A DNA stretch of 6,908 bases, from NCBI GenBank assembly GCA_929200485.1, contig CAKMZU010000189.1, forward strand, positions 1 to 6,908. The letters run 5' to 3'. The translations under genes and the position numbers were made by a program. Shown one piece after another: positions 6,853 through 6,908 of the stretch (the stretch's first letter is position 1; each line of letters starts with the position of its first letter). The stretch comes from an uncultured Gammaproteobacteria bacterium. Its GTDB lineage: Bacteria > Pseudomonadota > Gammaproteobacteria > Pseudomonadales > DT-91. The notes under the pieces are model-generated. The model searched no databases. It had not been told where the DNA came from and saw only the letters and a list, made by a program, of their open reading frames with translations.

Positions 6853-6908
6853 TCTTATCACCAACCCATTCGGCTAAAGATTCTCTGTTGAATAATATGG
6901 GGTTCTGC
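6853..6908. other. Short 3' flank of algR, no gene resolved
   Basis: The 56 bases after the algR stop hold no terminator-like hairpin and no start with a Shine-Dalgarno sequence. An ATG at 6897 opens only four codons before the edge and has no ribosome site. From Pseudomonas-type synteny hemC is expected next, but nothing here confirms it. Confidence 0.4.

Noticed and set aside
6853..6908. hemC start or operon terminator at the right edge
   Set aside because: No ribosome site, no family signature within four codons of ATG 6897, and no stem followed by a T-run. It is only predicted from synteny.

Overview
The window looks like chromosomal DNA from a moderately AT-rich gammaproteobacterium. 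The main evidence is the right half: argH (argininosuccinate lyase, minus strand) is divergent from a two-gene operon encoding an AlgZ/FimS-type sensor kinase and an AlgR-type LytTR response regulator. This argH / algZ-algR arrangement is known from Pseudomonas and related Gammaproteobacteria, where hemC usually follows algR. The window ends 56 bases after algR, so hemC is expected but not seen. The genus cannot be fixed from the sequence; the base composition seems too AT-rich for Pseudomonas itself.

Layout. (1) 2-1897, plus strand: the 3' part of a c-di-GMP signalling gene. The frame is open to the left edge, so the true start is outside. It encodes the end of one PAS domain, a complete PAS domain, an intact GGDEF domain with an I-site, and an EAL domain that has lost its signature motifs. 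(2) 1898-2097: a non-coding gap of about 200 bases with a candidate promoter, a hairpin or operator-like dyad, and a good Shine-Dalgarno sequence. (3) 2098-3543, plus strand: an unrecognised, very acidic, single-pass membrane protein. It has a long low-complexity N-terminal region, one membrane helix and a C-terminal domain resembling cadherin-like repeat modules of surface proteins. (4) 3553-4947, minus strand: argH, convergent with the previous gene with a gap of only 9 bases. (5) 4948-5071: the divergent argH/algZ promoter region, containing a 15-bp AT-rich palindrome. (6) 5072-6136 and 6133-6852, plus strand: the histidine kinase and response regulator genes, overlapping by ATGA and probably translationally coupled.

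How the genes work together. The last two genes form a membrane kinase/DNA-binding regulator pair, which in Pseudomonas controls type IV pili, alginate and virulence traits. The first gene is probably a diguanylate cyclase. The membrane protein has no assigned role; its position between a c-di-GMP enzyme and conserved housekeeping genes suggests, but does not show, an envelope or surface function. No mobile element, CRISPR array, tRNA or rRNA was seen. The least explained parts are the acidic membrane protein and the degenerate EAL domain.
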